Of a DNA stretch of 64,000 bases, positions 49,001-60,395 are shown piece after piece (the stretch's first letter is position 1; each line of letters begins with the position of its first letter). A program made the translations under genes and the position numbers. The notes under the pieces were generated by a model. It did no database searches and was not told the origin of the DNA. It saw only the letters and a program-made list of their open reading frames with translations. The stretch is from Thalassolituus hydrocarboniclasticus (lineage in GTDB: Bacteria > Pseudomonadota > Gammaproteobacteria > Pseudomonadales > Oceanobacteraceae), in the NCBI RefSeq assembly GCF_025345565.1, contig NZ_CP054475.1, positions 577,501 to 641,500 on the forward strand. Reading direction: 5' to 3'.

Positions 49001-49303
49001 TCAGCCTTGTCCGTGTTGCCGCGCCACCAGTTTTTCTTTGTGCTTCAGAACCTGACGGTCGAGCTTGTCTGTCATCTGGTCGATGGCCGCATACATATCA
49101 TCGTGCTCGGCGCTGGCGTGCAAGTCAGCACCACTGACGTGAATGGTGGCTTCAGCAATCATGCGCTCTTTAATAACGGTCAGGGTTACCTGGCCGTTGG
49201 TGATGTTGTCAAAGTGGCGTCCCAGCTTGGACATTTTTTCGTCTACGTACACTTGCAGAGATTCGGTAACGTCAACGTGGTGACCGCTGATATTGATCTT
49301 CAT
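49001..49303 (-). CDS. hpf: Ribosome hibernation promoting factor
   Basis: The protein has 100 residues, the short HPF form. MKINISGHHVDVTESLQVYV begins the beta-alpha-beta-beta-beta-alpha fold, and the end is basic (KHKEKLVARQHGQG). It binds the decoding centre and promotes 100S ribosome dimers in stationary phase. It is 30 bases after rpoN, its usual partner. Confidence 0.96.
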   Translation of the reverse strand: MKINISGHHVDVTESLQVYVDEKMSKLGRHFDNITNGQVTLTVIKERMIAEATIHVSGADLHASAEHDDMYAAIDQMTDKLDRQVLKHKEKLVARQHGQG

Positions 49304-49333
49304 GTCCAGACTCCTTGTTGCTGGCTGTTGTTT

Positions 49334-50833
49334 TTAAATCAATTGTTTACGTTCATTTGAAGGCGGAATCATCATGGCTTCACGGTATTTGGCCACCGTG
49401 CGCCGTGCGACCTGAATGCCTTTTTCGCCCAGCACTGCGGCGATTTTGTTGTCGCTCAGCGGCTTGCGCGCATTTTCTTCGGCAATCAGTTTTTTAATCA
49501 TGGCACGGATTGCGGTAGAGGAACATTCGCCACCGCCATCGGTGCTGACATGGCTGGAGAAAAAGTACTTCAGCTCGAAGATACCGCGCGGGGTGTGCAT
49601 GTATTTCTGGGTGGTTACCCGGGAAATGGTGGATTCATGCATACCAACGGCTTCGGCGATATCGTGCAGAACCAGCGGCTTCATCGCTTCCTCGCCCTGT
49701 TCGAAGAATTCGATCTGATATTCGACGATTTTGGTGGCCACTTTCAGCAGGGTTTCATTGCGGCTTTGCAGGCTTTTGATAAACCAGCGCGCTTCCTGCA
49801 GGTGATCGCGCAGGAAAGCGTTATCGGTGCTGTTATCGGAGCGGCGGACCAGTGAGGCGTAGTCAGCATTCACTCGCAGCTTGGGGGCGATTTCCGGATT
49901 CAGTTCAACCCGCCATTCGTCACGGATGTTGCGTACCAGTACGTCGGGCACTACGTACTCGGCCTGCTCGGCACTGATACCGGCACCCGGCTTGGGATTG
50001 AGTTCTTTGATCAGGCGCAGTACTGCTTTGAGGTCATCTTCGCGCAGCTTGGTTTTGCGCATCAGCGTTGGGTAATCTTTGCTGCCCAGCAACTCGATAT
50101 AGTCGCGGATAACCATTTTGGCTTCGTTCAGCCATGGGGTCTCTGCCGGCAGTTGCTGCAGTTGCAGCAGCAGGCATTCACGTAGGTCGCGGGCGAACGC
50201 GCCTGCGGGATCAAACTGTTGCAGGCGGTGCAGCACGGCCATCACTTCGTCTTCTTCGACGTCCAGTGCGGGGTCCATGCTTTCCAGAATATCTTCAACG
50301 GTGGTATGCAGGTAGCCGTCGTCATCCACGCCATCAATCAGCATCAGGGCAATTTCGCGGTCGGTGTCCGACATCGGAGTCAGGTTAAGCTGCCACAGCA
50401 GATGGTCCTGCAGATCTTCGGTGCTGGCATGACGTGAGTCGTAGTCGAAATCGTCGTCGATGGCATTACTGCTGCTGCCGGAGGCAACGCTGGCGGTGGT
50501 CTGGTAGGTGTCTTCCCACTGACTGTCGACCGGCAGGTCGTCGGGTAGCTGTTCCTGTGACCACTGTTCGTCCAGCTCTGGGGTGTCGTTATGGCTGTCG
50601 TCCTGACTGCTGACTTCGTGGCTGGTGCTGGTGTCGTGATCGCTGTTGCGGGACAGGTCGGGCAGGTCATCGTGCTCGTGTTCTTCGACTTCGAGCATCG
50701 GATTGGAATCGAGGGCTTCCTGAATCTCCTGCTGCAGGTCGAGGGTAGACAGCTGAAGCAGGCGGATGGCTTGTTGCAACTGAGGGGTCATGGTCAGGTG
50801 CTGACCCATCTTTAACTGAAGAGACGCTTTCAT
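49334..50833 (-). CDS. rpoN: RNA polymerase sigma-54 factor
   Basis: The protein has 499 residues. Region I is the Gln/Leu-rich N-terminus ([25 protein letters not shown]). Region II is a long acidic stretch rich in Asp, Glu and His (about 50-130). Region III contains the helix-turn-helix and ends with the RpoN box [10 protein letters not shown] near residue 480. Sigma-54 serves promoters with GG/GC elements and needs an activator ATPase. The gene follows lptB after about 130 bases, the conserved order. Confidence 0.98.
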   Translation of the reverse strand: MKASLQLKMGQHLTMTPQLQQAIRLLQLSTLDLQQEIQEALDSNPMLEVEEHEHDDLPDLSRNSDHDTSTSHEVSSQDDSHNDTPELDEQWSQEQLPDDLPVDSQWEDTYQTTASVASGSSSNAIDDDFDYDSRHASTEDLQDHLLWQLNLTPMSDTDREIALMLIDGVDDDGYLHTTVEDILESMDPALDVEEDEVMAVLHRLQQFDPAGAFARDLRECLLLQLQQLPAETPWLNEAKMVIRDYIELLGSKDYPTLMRKTKLREDDLKAVLRLIKELNPKPGAGISAEQAEYVVPDVLVRNIRDEWRVELNPEIAPKLRVNADYASLVRRSDNSTDNAFLRDHLQEARWFIKSLQSRNETLLKVATKIVEYQIEFFEQGEEAMKPLVLHDIAEAVGMHESTISRVTTQKYMHTPRGIFELKYFFSSHVSTDGGGECSSTAIRAMIKKLIAEENARKPLSDNKIAAVLGEKGIQVARRTVAKYREAMMIPPSNERKQLI

Positions 50834-50961
50834 AAAAGTTCAGTAATCACTCAGTATCGGCATAGTCTGTGCATTATACGCCAAGCGGTAAACCTTGGAA
50901 TCTTTTGTGCATCTTCCTTTGCGCTGAATCATCAGGCGCTTCTCTGCTGCCTGAGAGGCCA

Positions 50962-51687
50962 TCACAGGCGGAAGTCCTCGCCCAGATATACCTTGCGCAC
51001 CTGCTCGCTGGCCAATACCTGTTCAGCGGTGCCTTCGGCGATGATGTGGCCCCCTCCGACAATATAGGCTTTCTCACAGATAGCCAGAGTTTCCCGTACG
51101 TTGTGGTCGGTAATCAGTACGCCGATGCCACGCGCCTTGAGTTGTCGGATGATGTCCATGATGTCAGCTACAGAAATCGGGTCAACCCCGGCGAAGGGTT
51201 CATCGAGCAGAATAAAGGACGGTTCAGCCGCCAGCGCGCGGGCAATCTCGACCCGGCGTCTTTCACCACCGGACAGCGCCATGCCAAGGCTGTTGCGGAT
51301 ATGCTGAATATGGAACTCATTCAGCAGCTCTTCCAGCTTTTCCAGGCGCTGTGCGCGGTTGAGGTCTTTGCGGGTTTCGAGAATGGCGAGGATGTTATCG
51401 GCTACGCTCAGCTTGCGGAAAATGGAGGCTTCCTGTGGCAGATAGCCGATGCCTTTCTGCGCCCGGCCGTGCATCGGCAGATGGCTGATGTCTTCGTCGT
51501 CAATTCTGATGCGGCCCTTGTCGGCCTGTACCAGGTTCACAATCATGTAGAAACAGGTGGTTTTGCCGGCGCCGTTGGGCCCCAGCAGGCCGACGATTTG
51601 CCCGCTTTGCACTGACATGGATACGTCTTTCACCACCTCCCGGCCGTTATAACTTTTGGCCAGATTTTCGGCTTTCAGGGTTTTCAT
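50962..51687 (-). CDS. lptB: Lipopolysaccharide export ABC transporter ATPase LptB
   Basis: The protein has 241 residues. Walker A is GPNGAGKT (36-43), the signature is [15 protein letters not shown] and Walker B is [31 protein letters not shown] is the LptB-specific Q-loop region. It powers LPS extraction from the inner membrane with LptFG, which are not in this window. It starts two bases after lptA. Confidence 0.98.
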   Translation of the reverse strand: MKTLKAENLAKSYNGREVVKDVSMSVQSGQIVGLLGPNGAGKTTCFYMIVNLVQADKGRIRIDDEDISHLPMHGRAQKGIGYLPQEASIFRKLSVADNILAILETRKDLNRAQRLEKLEELLNEFHIQHIRNSLGMALSGGERRRVEIARALAAEPSFILLDEPFAGVDPISVADIMDIIRQLKARGIGVLITDHNVRETLAICEKAYIVGGGHIIAEGTAEQVLASEQVRKVYLGEDFRL

Positions 51688-51689
51688 GG

Positions 51690-52268
51690 TTATTCCTGTG
51701 CTGGCTTGCTGTCAGTGCCGGTTGCCGGTTCGGCCGGAGCCTGTGGCTGAATCACAACTTTAATCCGTTGTTTGTCGTTTTCGTTGCCGCCCTGGGCAGA
51801 GGTGCTGGTGCCGCCACTGGCGCTGACGGTTTCTTTGGTCATGTCATAGAGAATGCGCTCACCACTGAACAGGTTGCCGTCCTGTTCCAGCCGGGCATTG
51901 CCCTGAATGGTGATTTCCCGCAGCTGGGCAAAGTAATCAATGCGCTGACCGTGGGCTTTGGTCAGTGGTTTACCGGGATTGATCTGTTGCTGATAGCGTG
52001 CGGGTTGCTTCGCTGTTCCTTCGGCAATGGCTTTTTCCAGCGCATTGCCGGAGCGGATAATCAGCAGGCGCTCCGATTCAATACGCATCGTTCCCTGAGT
52101 AAGCACGACGTTGCCCTGATAAATGACCACTCCGGCTTTACGGTCCAGCTCGGCGTGGTCAGAAAGAATGGTCATTTCCTGCTGCCAGTCATCGGGTAAC
52201 GCGCTCGTAACCGACGTGCAGCACAGTAACAGCAGGCCGGCCAGAAAGTGGTAATTATTGCGGAACAT
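51690..52268 (-). CDS. lptA: Periplasmic lipopolysaccharide bridge protein LptA
   Basis: The protein has 192 residues with a signal peptide (to about residue 24). The OstA-like beta-jellyroll starts [37 protein letters not shown], the family hallmark. A Gln/Pro/Ala-rich tail follows. LptA oligomers form the LPS conduit between LptC and LptDE. It overlaps lptC by 14 bases. Confidence 0.96.
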   Translation of the reverse strand: MFRNNYHFLAGLLLLCCTSVTSALPDDWQQEMTILSDHAELDRKAGVVIYQGNVVLTQGTMRIESERLLIIRSGNALEKAIAEGTAKQPARYQQQINPGKPLTKAHGQRIDYFAQLREITIQGNARLEQDGNLFSGERILYDMTKETVSASGGTSTSAQGGNENDKQRIKVVIQPQAPAEPATGTDSKPAQE

Positions 52269-52818
52269 AGCGGGTATCCACCTGTGATTTGAATTCCATG
52301 CGCTGGCGCGCGATATCCAGTGTCATACCGGTTGCATTGATGCGTGCCTGTGCGCTGGTAATGGTTACCGGCTGATCGGTTTCGGCCAGTTGCTGGCGGC
52401 TGTGATAGGTGAGCGTGCTGGTTTCGATCAGCAGGTCGTCAGCAGCATCAGCAGGATTGAGCGGCCGGATTTTTACATCGCCAATCAGGCGCAGCGAATG
52501 TTCGTTATCGAGCAGCGTACCTTCGTTGGCGTTGACCTGCCAGGTCTGGCCATCGTCGTCTTCTGACATCAGCAGCGGCTCGCTGAGCAGTGTGCTGCCG
52601 GTTTGCGGATAATGGGTGGAGCGGGCGGCGACAAAGGTTTGCTGCAACTCACCGTCACTGTTGTACTGGCGGTTATGCAGCCCTTCTCCGTAGTAATCCG
52701 GCTCGTGATTCTGCAGTTCACTCAGGGCCGGAGCCTGCTCCAGTGTGTAGCGATCCACTGCCAGCAGGGCCAGACCAAAAAACAGGGTCAGCAGCAGCAG
52801 CAGATAGCGCTTGCGCAT
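52255..52818 (-). CDS. lptC: Lipopolysaccharide export protein LptC
   Basis: The protein has 187 residues. One N-terminal membrane helix (about 4-22) is followed by a periplasmic jellyroll with the HEPDYYGEGLHNRQYNSDG opening and the IRPLNPADAADDLLIETSTLTYH segment typical of LptC. It hands LPS from LptBFG to LptA. Its first base overlaps the last base of kdsD. The kdsC gene that usually lies between kdsD and lptC is absent. Confidence 0.94.
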   Translation of the reverse strand: MRKRYLLLLLTLFFGLALLAVDRYTLEQAPALSELQNHEPDYYGEGLHNRQYNSDGELQQTFVAARSTHYPQTGSTLLSEPLLMSEDDDGQTWQVNANEGTLLDNEHSLRLIGDVKIRPLNPADAADDLLIETSTLTYHSRQQLAETDQPVTITSAQARINATGMTLDIARQRMEFKSQVDTRYVPQ

Positions 52819-53792
52819 CAGATCACGCCCGCGCGTAACATGTCGTGCATATTGATGACGCCGACGGTTGCGTCACCGTCTTTTACGACCAGAGCGTTGA
52901 TCTTGTTGTCTTCCATCAGCTTCAGTGCTTCCGCCGCCAGAGTGCCGGGTGTGGTGGTTTTGCCACCCGGAGTCATCACATCGGCCATGGTGGCGGTGTG
53001 AATATCAACGCCGTGATCGATTGCGCGGCGCAGGTCGCCATCGGTGAAAATACCGGCCAGCTTGCCGTTGTCCTGTACGGTGGTCATGCCCAGACCTTTG
53101 GAGGTCACAACCAGCAGGGCTTCAGACAGCGTGGCAGAAGGGGATACCACCGGAATCTGCTCGCCACCGTGCATGATGTCTTCCACTTTCAGCAGCAGGC
53201 GGCGGCCAAGGGAGCCACCCGGATGAGAGAAGGCAAAGTCTTCGGCGGTGAAACCGCGGGCTTCCAGCAGGGCAACCGCCAGTGCATCGCCCATGACTAA
53301 AGCGCAGGTAGTGGAGGAGGTTGGTGCCAGATTGAGCGGGCAGGCTTCCTGATTCACGCCGGTATTCAAATGAGCGTTGGCAGCACGGCCGAGCGTCGAC
53401 TGCGGATTGCCGGTCATGCTGATCAGAGCGGTGCCCAGACGCTTGAGCAGTGGCAGCAGGCTGGTGACTTCGCCGGTTTCGCCGGAGTTGGATAAAGCGA
53501 TAACCACATCGGACGGCTGAATCATGCCCATGTCGCCATGACTGGCTTCACCCGGATGCACAAAAAACGCCGGCGTGCCGGTACTGGCCAGGGTTGCCGC
53601 CATCTTGTTGCCAATATGGCCGGACTTACCCATGCCGGTGACCACGATGCGGCCTTCACAGTTCAGGATCAGCTGACAGGCGGTGGCAAAATCATCGGTC
53701 AGGCGACCTTCCAGCTGTGCAATGGCCTCCTGTTCCAGTTTGATGGTGCGGCGGGCAGATTGCAGAAAATCGAAATTCATATCAGTGGTCAT
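52818..53792 (-). CDS. kdsD: D-arabinose 5-phosphate isomerase
   Basis: The protein has 324 residues. The SIS sugar-isomerase domain has VVTGMGKSGHIGNKMAATLAS, FVHPGEASHGDMGMI and ALSNSGETGEV. Two CBS domains follow from about residue 205, with FAFSHPGGSLGRRLL at the junction. KdsD converts ribulose 5-phosphate to arabinose 5-phosphate, the first step of Kdo synthesis for LPS. It overlaps yrbG by ATGA and lptC by one base. Confidence 0.97.
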   Translation of the reverse strand: MTTDMNFDFLQSARRTIKLEQEAIAQLEGRLTDDFATACQLILNCEGRIVVTGMGKSGHIGNKMAATLASTGTPAFFVHPGEASHGDMGMIQPSDVVIALSNSGETGEVTSLLPLLKRLGTALISMTGNPQSTLGRAANAHLNTGVNQEACPLNLAPTSSTTCALVMGDALAVALLEARGFTAEDFAFSHPGGSLGRRLLLKVEDIMHGGEQIPVVSPSATLSEALLVVTSKGLGMTTVQDNGKLAGIFTDGDLRRAIDHGVDIHTATMADVMTPGGKTTTPGTLAAEALKLMEDNKINALVVKDGDATVGVINMHDMLRAGVI

Positions 53793-54751
53793 GAGTTAGC
53801 CATATAAAACAGGGATGCCAGATAGCCAGCGTAGCTGGTGGTGAGGAACAGACCGGCGAAACGTCCGAGAGTGCCCTTACGATAACTGATTAAAAACAGA
53901 ACCAACAGAGCAAGAGTCAGTGCCATCATCACGGCATAGTCGCGGTACAGCGCCAGTGGATCAACCACGGTTACGGCCAGCAGGCCCGGGATCGGCATGA
54001 CGGTCAGCAGGTTAAAAATGTTGGAGCCGATCACGTTACCGATGGCGATATCGTGGTGGCCTTTCAGGGCGCTGGCAACAGAGGCTGCCAGTTCCGGCAG
54101 GCTGGTGCCGATGGCAACAATGGTCAGGCCGATCACCAGATCACTGACACCATAGGCGCGGGCAATTTCGGTGGCGCCCCAGACCAGCAGCTTGGAACTT
54201 AACATCAGCGCGATCAGACCGGTTACCAGCCAGAACACGGCGGTACGCATTGGGGTATTTTCAATCTCGGCGGCTTCGTCTTCATCGACAATGGCTTCAC
54301 CGGATTCGCTGGTATCAAGAAACATCAGGTACAGGGCTACAGCCATGGCGCTGAATAAAATGATGGCGTCGGTCAGGTTCAGTTCGAGGTCGGCCAGTGT
54401 CAGACCACCGATGATGCTGATCAGAATCAGCAATGGCAGCTCTTTCTTCAGCAGTTTTTTCTGCAGTGGAATCGGGCTGATCAGTGCAGTGATGCCCAGC
54501 ACCAGAGCGATGTTGGTGATGTTTGAACCGAGGGCATTACCAATAGCGAGGTTGCCTGCACCGTCGAGGGAAGCCACCGCGGAAACGAACATCTCCGGCG
54601 CGGAGGTGCCCATGGCAACGATGGTCAGGCCAACTAACAGAGGCGACATGCCCAGGCGGCGGGCGGAAGCTGCAGCGCCAATAACAAACTTGTCAGCACT
54701 CCAAACCAGAATAATAAGACCAGCAATAACGGCAGCATAGGCTGTGAGCAT
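53789..54751 (-). CDS. yrbG: Calcium/sodium antiporter of the YrbG type
   Basis: The protein has 320 residues with about ten membrane helices in two inverted halves. The alpha-repeats are VAMGTSAPEMFVSAVASL and VAIGTSLPELAASVASAL, each followed by NALGSNITN or NVIGSNIFN. A charged loop near the middle (DEDEAAEIE) divides the halves. E. coli YrbG is a member of this sodium/calcium exchanger family. It leads the minus-strand LPS operon and diverges from mlaF. Confidence 0.95.
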   Translation of the reverse strand: MLTAYAAVIAGLIILVWSADKFVIGAAASARRLGMSPLLVGLTIVAMGTSAPEMFVSAVASLDGAGNLAIGNALGSNITNIALVLGITALISPIPLQKKLLKKELPLLILISIIGGLTLADLELNLTDAIILFSAMAVALYLMFLDTSESGEAIVDEDEAAEIENTPMRTAVFWLVTGLIALMLSSKLLVWGATEIARAYGVSDLVIGLTIVAIGTSLPELAASVASALKGHHDIAIGNVIGSNIFNLLTVMPIPGLLAVTVVDPLALYRDYAVMMALTLALLVLFLISYRKGTLGRFAGLFLTTSYAGYLASLFYMANS

Positions 54752-54868
54752 GGGGCACCAGAGTTAATTATCAGCAGAAAATTCAGCGCGACATTGTACC
54801 CAAGGTAATTCTGCACGCAATTGCAACTCAGCGTTTTATGTTGATGCTGTTACACAGCGTTACGGGCG

Positions 54869-54897
54869 TTGGTTCCGTCAGGACATTCCGCTATGCT
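54869..54897 (+). promoter_or_regulatory. Probable sigma-70 promoter of the mla operon
   Basis: TTGGTT (54869-54874), exactly 17 bp and TATGCT (54892-54897) lie 39 bases ahead of the mlaF ATG. Confidence 0.55.
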
Positions 54898-54935
54898 AGC
54901 CCGACTATCCGTACCGAGTTAAAAGGACGACATTC

Positions 54936-55748
54936 ATGTCCGTCAGTCAGCCCTACGTCTCTGTTCGTGGAATGAGTTTCAGCCGTGGTGACCGGCTGAT
55001 TTACAACAATATGGATGTGGATTTTCCGCGTGGCAAAGTGACGGCCATTATGGGACCGAGTGGCACGGGTAAAACCACGTTGCTGCGTCTGATTGGCGGT
55101 CAGCTGTTACCGGACAGCGGTACCATCATGGTGGACGGACACAATGTGCCGACGCTGCCACGCAAAGAACTGTTTGATCTGCGCCGCAAAAAAATGGGCA
55201 TGCTGTTTCAGACCGGCGCCCTGTTCACCGACCTTAATGTTTTCGATAACGTCGCTTTTCCGCTGCGTGTTCACACCGACTTACCGGAATCCATGATCCG
55301 TGATCTGGTGTTGATGAAACTCGAGGCGGTTGGTCTGCGCGGTGCGCGACATCTTTCTCCGGCCGAGTTATCCGGCGGCATGGCGCGTCGGGTCGCGCTG
55401 GCGCGTTCCATTGCCATGGACCCGGAAATCATTATGTACGACGAGCCTTTTACCGGCCTCGATCCTATTTCTATGGGCATGATCGTTAAGCTGATCCGTG
55501 GTCTTAATGAAGCGCTGGGACTGACCAGCCTGCTGGTGTCCCACGATGTCGAAGAGTCCTGTGCTATCGCGGACTACCTGTGCCTGCTGTCCGATGGCCG
55601 CGTGATTGGCTTCGGCACTCCGGAAGAATTAATCAATGAAGGTAACGATGAGGTACGCCAGTTTCTGCGTGGCGAACCGGATGGTCCTGTGCCTTTCCAT
55701 TATCCGGCGGATGATTACCGCAGCGATATTCTGGCGGGAGTGAATTAA
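54936..55748 (+). CDS. mlaF: Phospholipid transport ABC ATPase MlaF
   Basis: The protein has 270 residues. Walker A is GPSGTGKT (40-47), the signature is LSGGMARRVALARSIAMDP and Walker B is IIMYDEPFTGLDP. The order mlaF-E-D-C-B that follows identifies the phospholipid trafficking complex that keeps phospholipids out of the outer leaflet. AAAAGGAC precedes the start. The stop overlaps mlaE (TAATG). The operon diverges from yrbG. Confidence 0.97.
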   Translation: MSVSQPYVSVRGMSFSRGDRLIYNNMDVDFPRGKVTAIMGPSGTGKTTLLRLIGGQLLPDSGTIMVDGHNVPTLPRKELFDLRRKKMGMLFQTGALFTDLNVFDNVAFPLRVHTDLPESMIRDLVLMKLEAVGLRGARHLSPAELSGGMARRVALARSIAMDPEIIMYDEPFTGLDPISMGMIVKLIRGLNEALGLTSLLVSHDVEESCAIADYLCLLSDGRVIGFGTPEELINEGNDEVRQFLRGEPDGPVPFHYPADDYRSDILAGVN

Positions 55749-56542
55749 TGCTGGGCAAATTACTGGAGCAACTACAGGCCGTTGGCCGCAGTGGTACCGC
55801 CGCCATCGAAGCCATTGGCCGTGGCACCTTATTGCTGAAAAATTCGCTGTTTTGGGGCGGGCCGGGCAGTGCCGGATTTTATGATCTGCTGAAGCAGATT
55901 TATTCGGTTGGCGTGCGCTCCCTCATTATTATTGTCGTCGCCGGTTTTTTCGTCGGCATGGTGCTGGGCCTGCAGGGCTACAACATTCTGATCGACTTCG
56001 GCTCGGAAGCGGCGCTCGGCACCATGGTGTCGCTGACGCTGCTGCGTGAACTGGGGCCGGTGGTAACCGCCTTGTTATTTGCCGGTCGCGCCGGTTCGGC
56101 ATTAACCGCCGAAATCGGTCTGATGAAAGCCACCGAGCAGTTATCCTCCATGGAAATGATGGGTGTCGATCCGTTCAAGCGGGTAATAACACCGCGTCTG
56201 TGGGCCGGCATTATTTCCATGCCGATACTGGCGCTGTTGTTTTCTACGGTTGGTATCTGGGGCGGCGCCTTTGTGGCGGTGGATATGCTGGGCATCGACG
56301 ATGGCGCCTACTGGGGCAACATGCAGGCGTCGGTCGAGTTTTATGAAGACGTGGTAAAGGGCATCATCAAGTCGGTGGCATTTGGTGTGGTGGTGACCTG
56401 GATCGCGGTGTATCAGGGTTATGATTCGGTGCCGACTTCGGAAGGTATCGGTAAAGCAACGACTCAGACGGTGGTGATTTCCTCACTGGCGGTGCTGGGA
56501 CTGGATTTTGTACTGACAGCCGTCATGCTGGGAGGCGTTTAA
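55748..56542 (+). CDS. mlaE: Phospholipid transport permease MlaE
   Basis: The protein has 264 residues of the MlaE/YrbE permease family with about five membrane helices. LTLLRELGPVVTALLFAGRAGSALTAEIGLMKATEQLSSM is split here by its typical order: the GRAGSA.TAEIG.M core is near residues 115-130. Then come MEMMGVDPFKRVITPRLWAG and the DSVPTSEGIGKATTQTVV tail. It forms the inner membrane core of the Mla complex. mlaD begins two bases later. Confidence 0.96.
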   Translation: MLGKLLEQLQAVGRSGTAAIEAIGRGTLLLKNSLFWGGPGSAGFYDLLKQIYSVGVRSLIIIVVAGFFVGMVLGLQGYNILIDFGSEAALGTMVSLTLLRELGPVVTALLFAGRAGSALTAEIGLMKATEQLSSMEMMGVDPFKRVITPRLWAGIISMPILALLFSTVGIWGGAFVAVDMLGIDDGAYWGNMQASVEFYEDVVKGIIKSVAFGVVVTWIAVYQGYDSVPTSEGIGKATTQTVVISSLAVLGLDFVLTAVMLGGV

Positions 56543-56544
56543 TC

Positions 56545-57006
56545 ATGCGCATGCGTTATATCGAAATTACCGTCGGAGCCTTTATGGTGATGGGGATTGT
56601 GGCTCTGGTGCTGATGGCGTTCCGCGTCAGTGGCCTGTCACTGCAGGATGCCGGTGATACTTACACCATCAAGGCACGCTTTGAGAATCTGGGTGGTCTG
56701 ACTGAGCGCGCTAAAGTGTCGATGTCCGGTGTCACCATTGGCCGGGTGACCAAGGTGTATCTCGACCCTGAGTGGTACTCTGCCGTGGTGGAAATGGAAA
56801 TCAGCAAAACCATGAGCACGCTCACCAAAGATACTTCGGCGGCTATTTTGACCGCAGGTCTGCTGGGAGAGAAGTACATCGGCCTGACGGTTGGTGCTGA
56901 AGAGGAATACCTGCAGAGTGGTGACTGGATTGAAGACACTCAGTCAGCTTTGGTATTGGAAGAGCTGATCGGCCGCTTCCTGTTTAATAAGGCCGAAGAG
57001 GGCTGA
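56545..57006 (+). CDS. mlaD: Phospholipid-binding MCE protein MlaD
   Basis: The protein has 153 residues with one N-terminal membrane helix (about 5-27) and a single MCE domain. YTIKARFENLGGLTERAKVSMSGVTIGRV is split by the usual GL.....V.. pattern, and AAILTAGLLGEKYIGLTVGAEE is the conserved second half. MlaD hexamers form the periplasmic lipid channel. An ATG two codons downstream is an alternative start. Confidence 0.95.
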   Translation: MRMRYIEITVGAFMVMGIVALVLMAFRVSGLSLQDAGDTYTIKARFENLGGLTERAKVSMSGVTIGRVTKVYLDPEWYSAVVEMEISKTMSTLTKDTSAAILTAGLLGEKYIGLTVGAEEEYLQSGDWIEDTQSALVLEELIGRFLFNKAEEG

Positions 57007-57033
57007 ATTTCCGGTGGTTAAAGGGAGTTAGCC

Positions 57034-57732
57034 ATGCGTAGTTTGTTGTTGGTATTGCTGCTGTGTTTGATGCCGTGGGCTGTGAGCCATGCCACCGGCT
57101 CCGGAGAGCTGGCAGAGCAGGCTCATGATGTGGTGCGGGCCGCTACCGAGAAAGTGGTCGTGTCGATCAGCAAAAACCGCGATATCTACGAGACGGATAA
57201 AGCGCGTTTTTTCTGGGAGCTGGAAGATGTGCTTGGCCCGATGGTCGACTTTCAGCGCCTGACCCGGCGCATTATGGGAAGCCATTACCGTGACGCTACA
57301 CCGGAGCAGCGCAAACGCTTTGCCATGGTATTTAAACGCAGCCTGCTGGACTCCTACGCGCTGGCGCTGCTTGAATTTGATGATTATCAGGTGCGGGTGC
57401 TGCCGCCAAAAACGGACGTGGAAAATACCCTGCGCAACACCCTGGTCGATCTGGAAGTTGTGACTTCCGCAGGTCAGGTATTTCCTATTACCCAGAGCAT
57501 GTATTTTCACCATCATGCCCAGCGCTGGATGGCGCAGAACGTAATTGTTAACGGCATTAATGTTGGCAAGCTGTTCGCCGAGCAATTTGAGCAGATGGTA
57601 CAGGAGCGTGATGGCGATATTGGTGCCGCGATAGAAAGCTGGAGCGCCAGCCTGCAGGAGCAGGGCCGCCAATTACGCAAACAAGCCCGGGCTTCTGATG
57701 CCCGCGATAAGCAGACTGAGGACAGACCATGA
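57034..57732 (+). CDS. mlaC: Periplasmic phospholipid carrier MlaC
   Basis: The protein has 232 residues with a signal peptide (to about residue 23, ending SHA). The domain includes FWELEDVLGPMVDFQRLTRRIMGSHYRDATPEQRKRF in family order, with the WMAQNVIVNGINVGKLFAEQF segment near residues 166-187. MlaC shuttles phospholipid between MlaD and the outer membrane MlaA. A charged C-terminal tail of about 30 residues is longer than usual. The end overlaps mlaB by four bases (ATGA). Confidence 0.94.
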   Translation: MRSLLLVLLLCLMPWAVSHATGSGELAEQAHDVVRAATEKVVVSISKNRDIYETDKARFFWELEDVLGPMVDFQRLTRRIMGSHYRDATPEQRKRFAMVFKRSLLDSYALALLEFDDYQVRVLPPKTDVENTLRNTLVDLEVVTSAGQVFPITQSMYFHHHAQRWMAQNVIVNGINVGKLFAEQFEQMVQERDGDIGAAIESWSASLQEQGRQLRKQARASDARDKQTEDRP

Positions 57733-58034
57733 ACGTAGCGCTGACCCGTATTGATGATAACCGTGCCGAGCTGGCTGGCAGCCTGCTGGCAACCACTGTG
57801 GTCAGTGTTCTGCCCGCCGGGGAAAAGCTGATCCGTGCCGCAAAGGGGCAATGGACGCTGAACATGGCCGCAGTGAGTGAAGTATCCAGTGCCGGTGTTG
57901 CTTTATTGCTGGAGTGGCTGCGCTGCGCGACAGCGGCCGGTGTTGATCTGCATATTGAGAATCTGCCTGAACATATGAAGCCTATTATCAGCATCAGCGA
58001 TCTGGACTCACTGTTTGAGCCCCTGCTGGCCTGA
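57729..58034 (+). CDS. mlaB: STAS-domain protein MlaB
   Basis: The protein has 101 residues of a single STAS domain. The WTLNMAAVSEVSSAGVALLLEWLRCA segment is the conserved strand-helix with the usual Ser, although the preceding Asp of many family members is replaced by Ser. MlaB binds MlaF and stabilises the transporter. It closes the mla operon; about 130 bases separate it from ibaG. Confidence 0.9.
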   Translation: MNVALTRIDDNRAELAGSLLATTVVSVLPAGEKLIRAAKGQWTLNMAAVSEVSSAGVALLLEWLRCATAAGVDLHIENLPEHMKPIISISDLDSLFEPLLA

Positions 58035-58166
58035 GTCCCGACGCATGCCTGTGATCTGTTACCCGCTTTCATCCTTTCATTACACATTGCCGCCGCCATT
58101 TACTTCGCCCTGACACATAAATCCGCTATGATTGGGCGTTTTCCCCAAGCTGAGTGGTGAAGCGGT

Positions 58167-59677
<1,511 letters not shown>

Positions 59678-59727
59678 TACGCACGCCCTGCCGGATCGCT
59701 GACAGACAAGAGAGGATCAGCAACACG

Positions 59728-60378
59728 ATGACTCAGCCGTTAACCATTGCCCTGTCGAAAGGGCGCATTCTGGATGACACTTTGCCCCTGCTGGCGGAAG
59801 CCGGTATCCATCCGGCAGAAGACATTCATAAGAGTCGCAAGCTGATTTTTGATACCAACCATGACCATATCAAGCTGGTGGTGATCCGTGCCACCGACGT
59901 ACCCACTTACGTGGAATACGGCGCCGCCGATCTGGGTGTGGCCGGTAAAGATGTGCTGATGGAATACGACAGCAACAACCTGTGCGAGCCGCTGGATCTG
60001 AACATTGCCACCTGCCGTCTGATGACGGCGGCAATTAAAGATGCCGTGATGCCACAGGGCCGTCTGAAAGTGGCCACCAAGTTTGTGAATACCGCCAAGC
60101 GTTACTTTGCCGAGCAGGGTCGTCAGGTAGACATCATCAAACTGTACGGTGGTATGGAGCTGGCGCCGATCATGGGCCTGGCCGATATGATTGTGGATAT
60201 CGTCGATACCGGAAATACCCTGAAGGCCAATGGTCTGGAAGCGCGCGACTTAATTGCCCCGATCAGCTCACGTTTAGTGGCCGGACGCGCGGCCATGAAA
60301 GTAAAGCATGCGCAGATTCAGCCCATCATTGATCAGATGGCGGCGGCAGTAGAACGCCAGCGCCAGGCCAAGGCTTAA
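59728..60378 (+). CDS. hisG: ATP phosphoribosyltransferase, short form
   Basis: The protein has 216 residues, the short HisG form that lacks the C-terminal regulatory domain and in characterised species needs HisZ for activity. [20 protein letters not shown] and [12 protein letters not shown] are family motifs, and [14 protein letters not shown] is the phosphoribosyl-binding loop. It starts histidine synthesis. No hisZ is in the window. GAGAGGA lies upstream of the ATG, and hisD follows after 17 bases. Confidence 0.97.
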   Translation: MTQPLTIALSKGRILDDTLPLLAEAGIHPAEDIHKSRKLIFDTNHDHIKLVVIRATDVPTYVEYGAADLGVAGKDVLMEYDSNNLCEPLDLNIATCRLMTAAIKDAVMPQGRLKVATKFVNTAKRYFAEQGRQVDIIKLYGGMELAPIMGLADMIVDIVDTGNTLKANGLEARDLIAPISSRLVAGRAAMKVKHAQIQPIIDQMAAAVERQRQAKA

Positions 60379-60395
60379 TTTTCCGGAGTAATACC

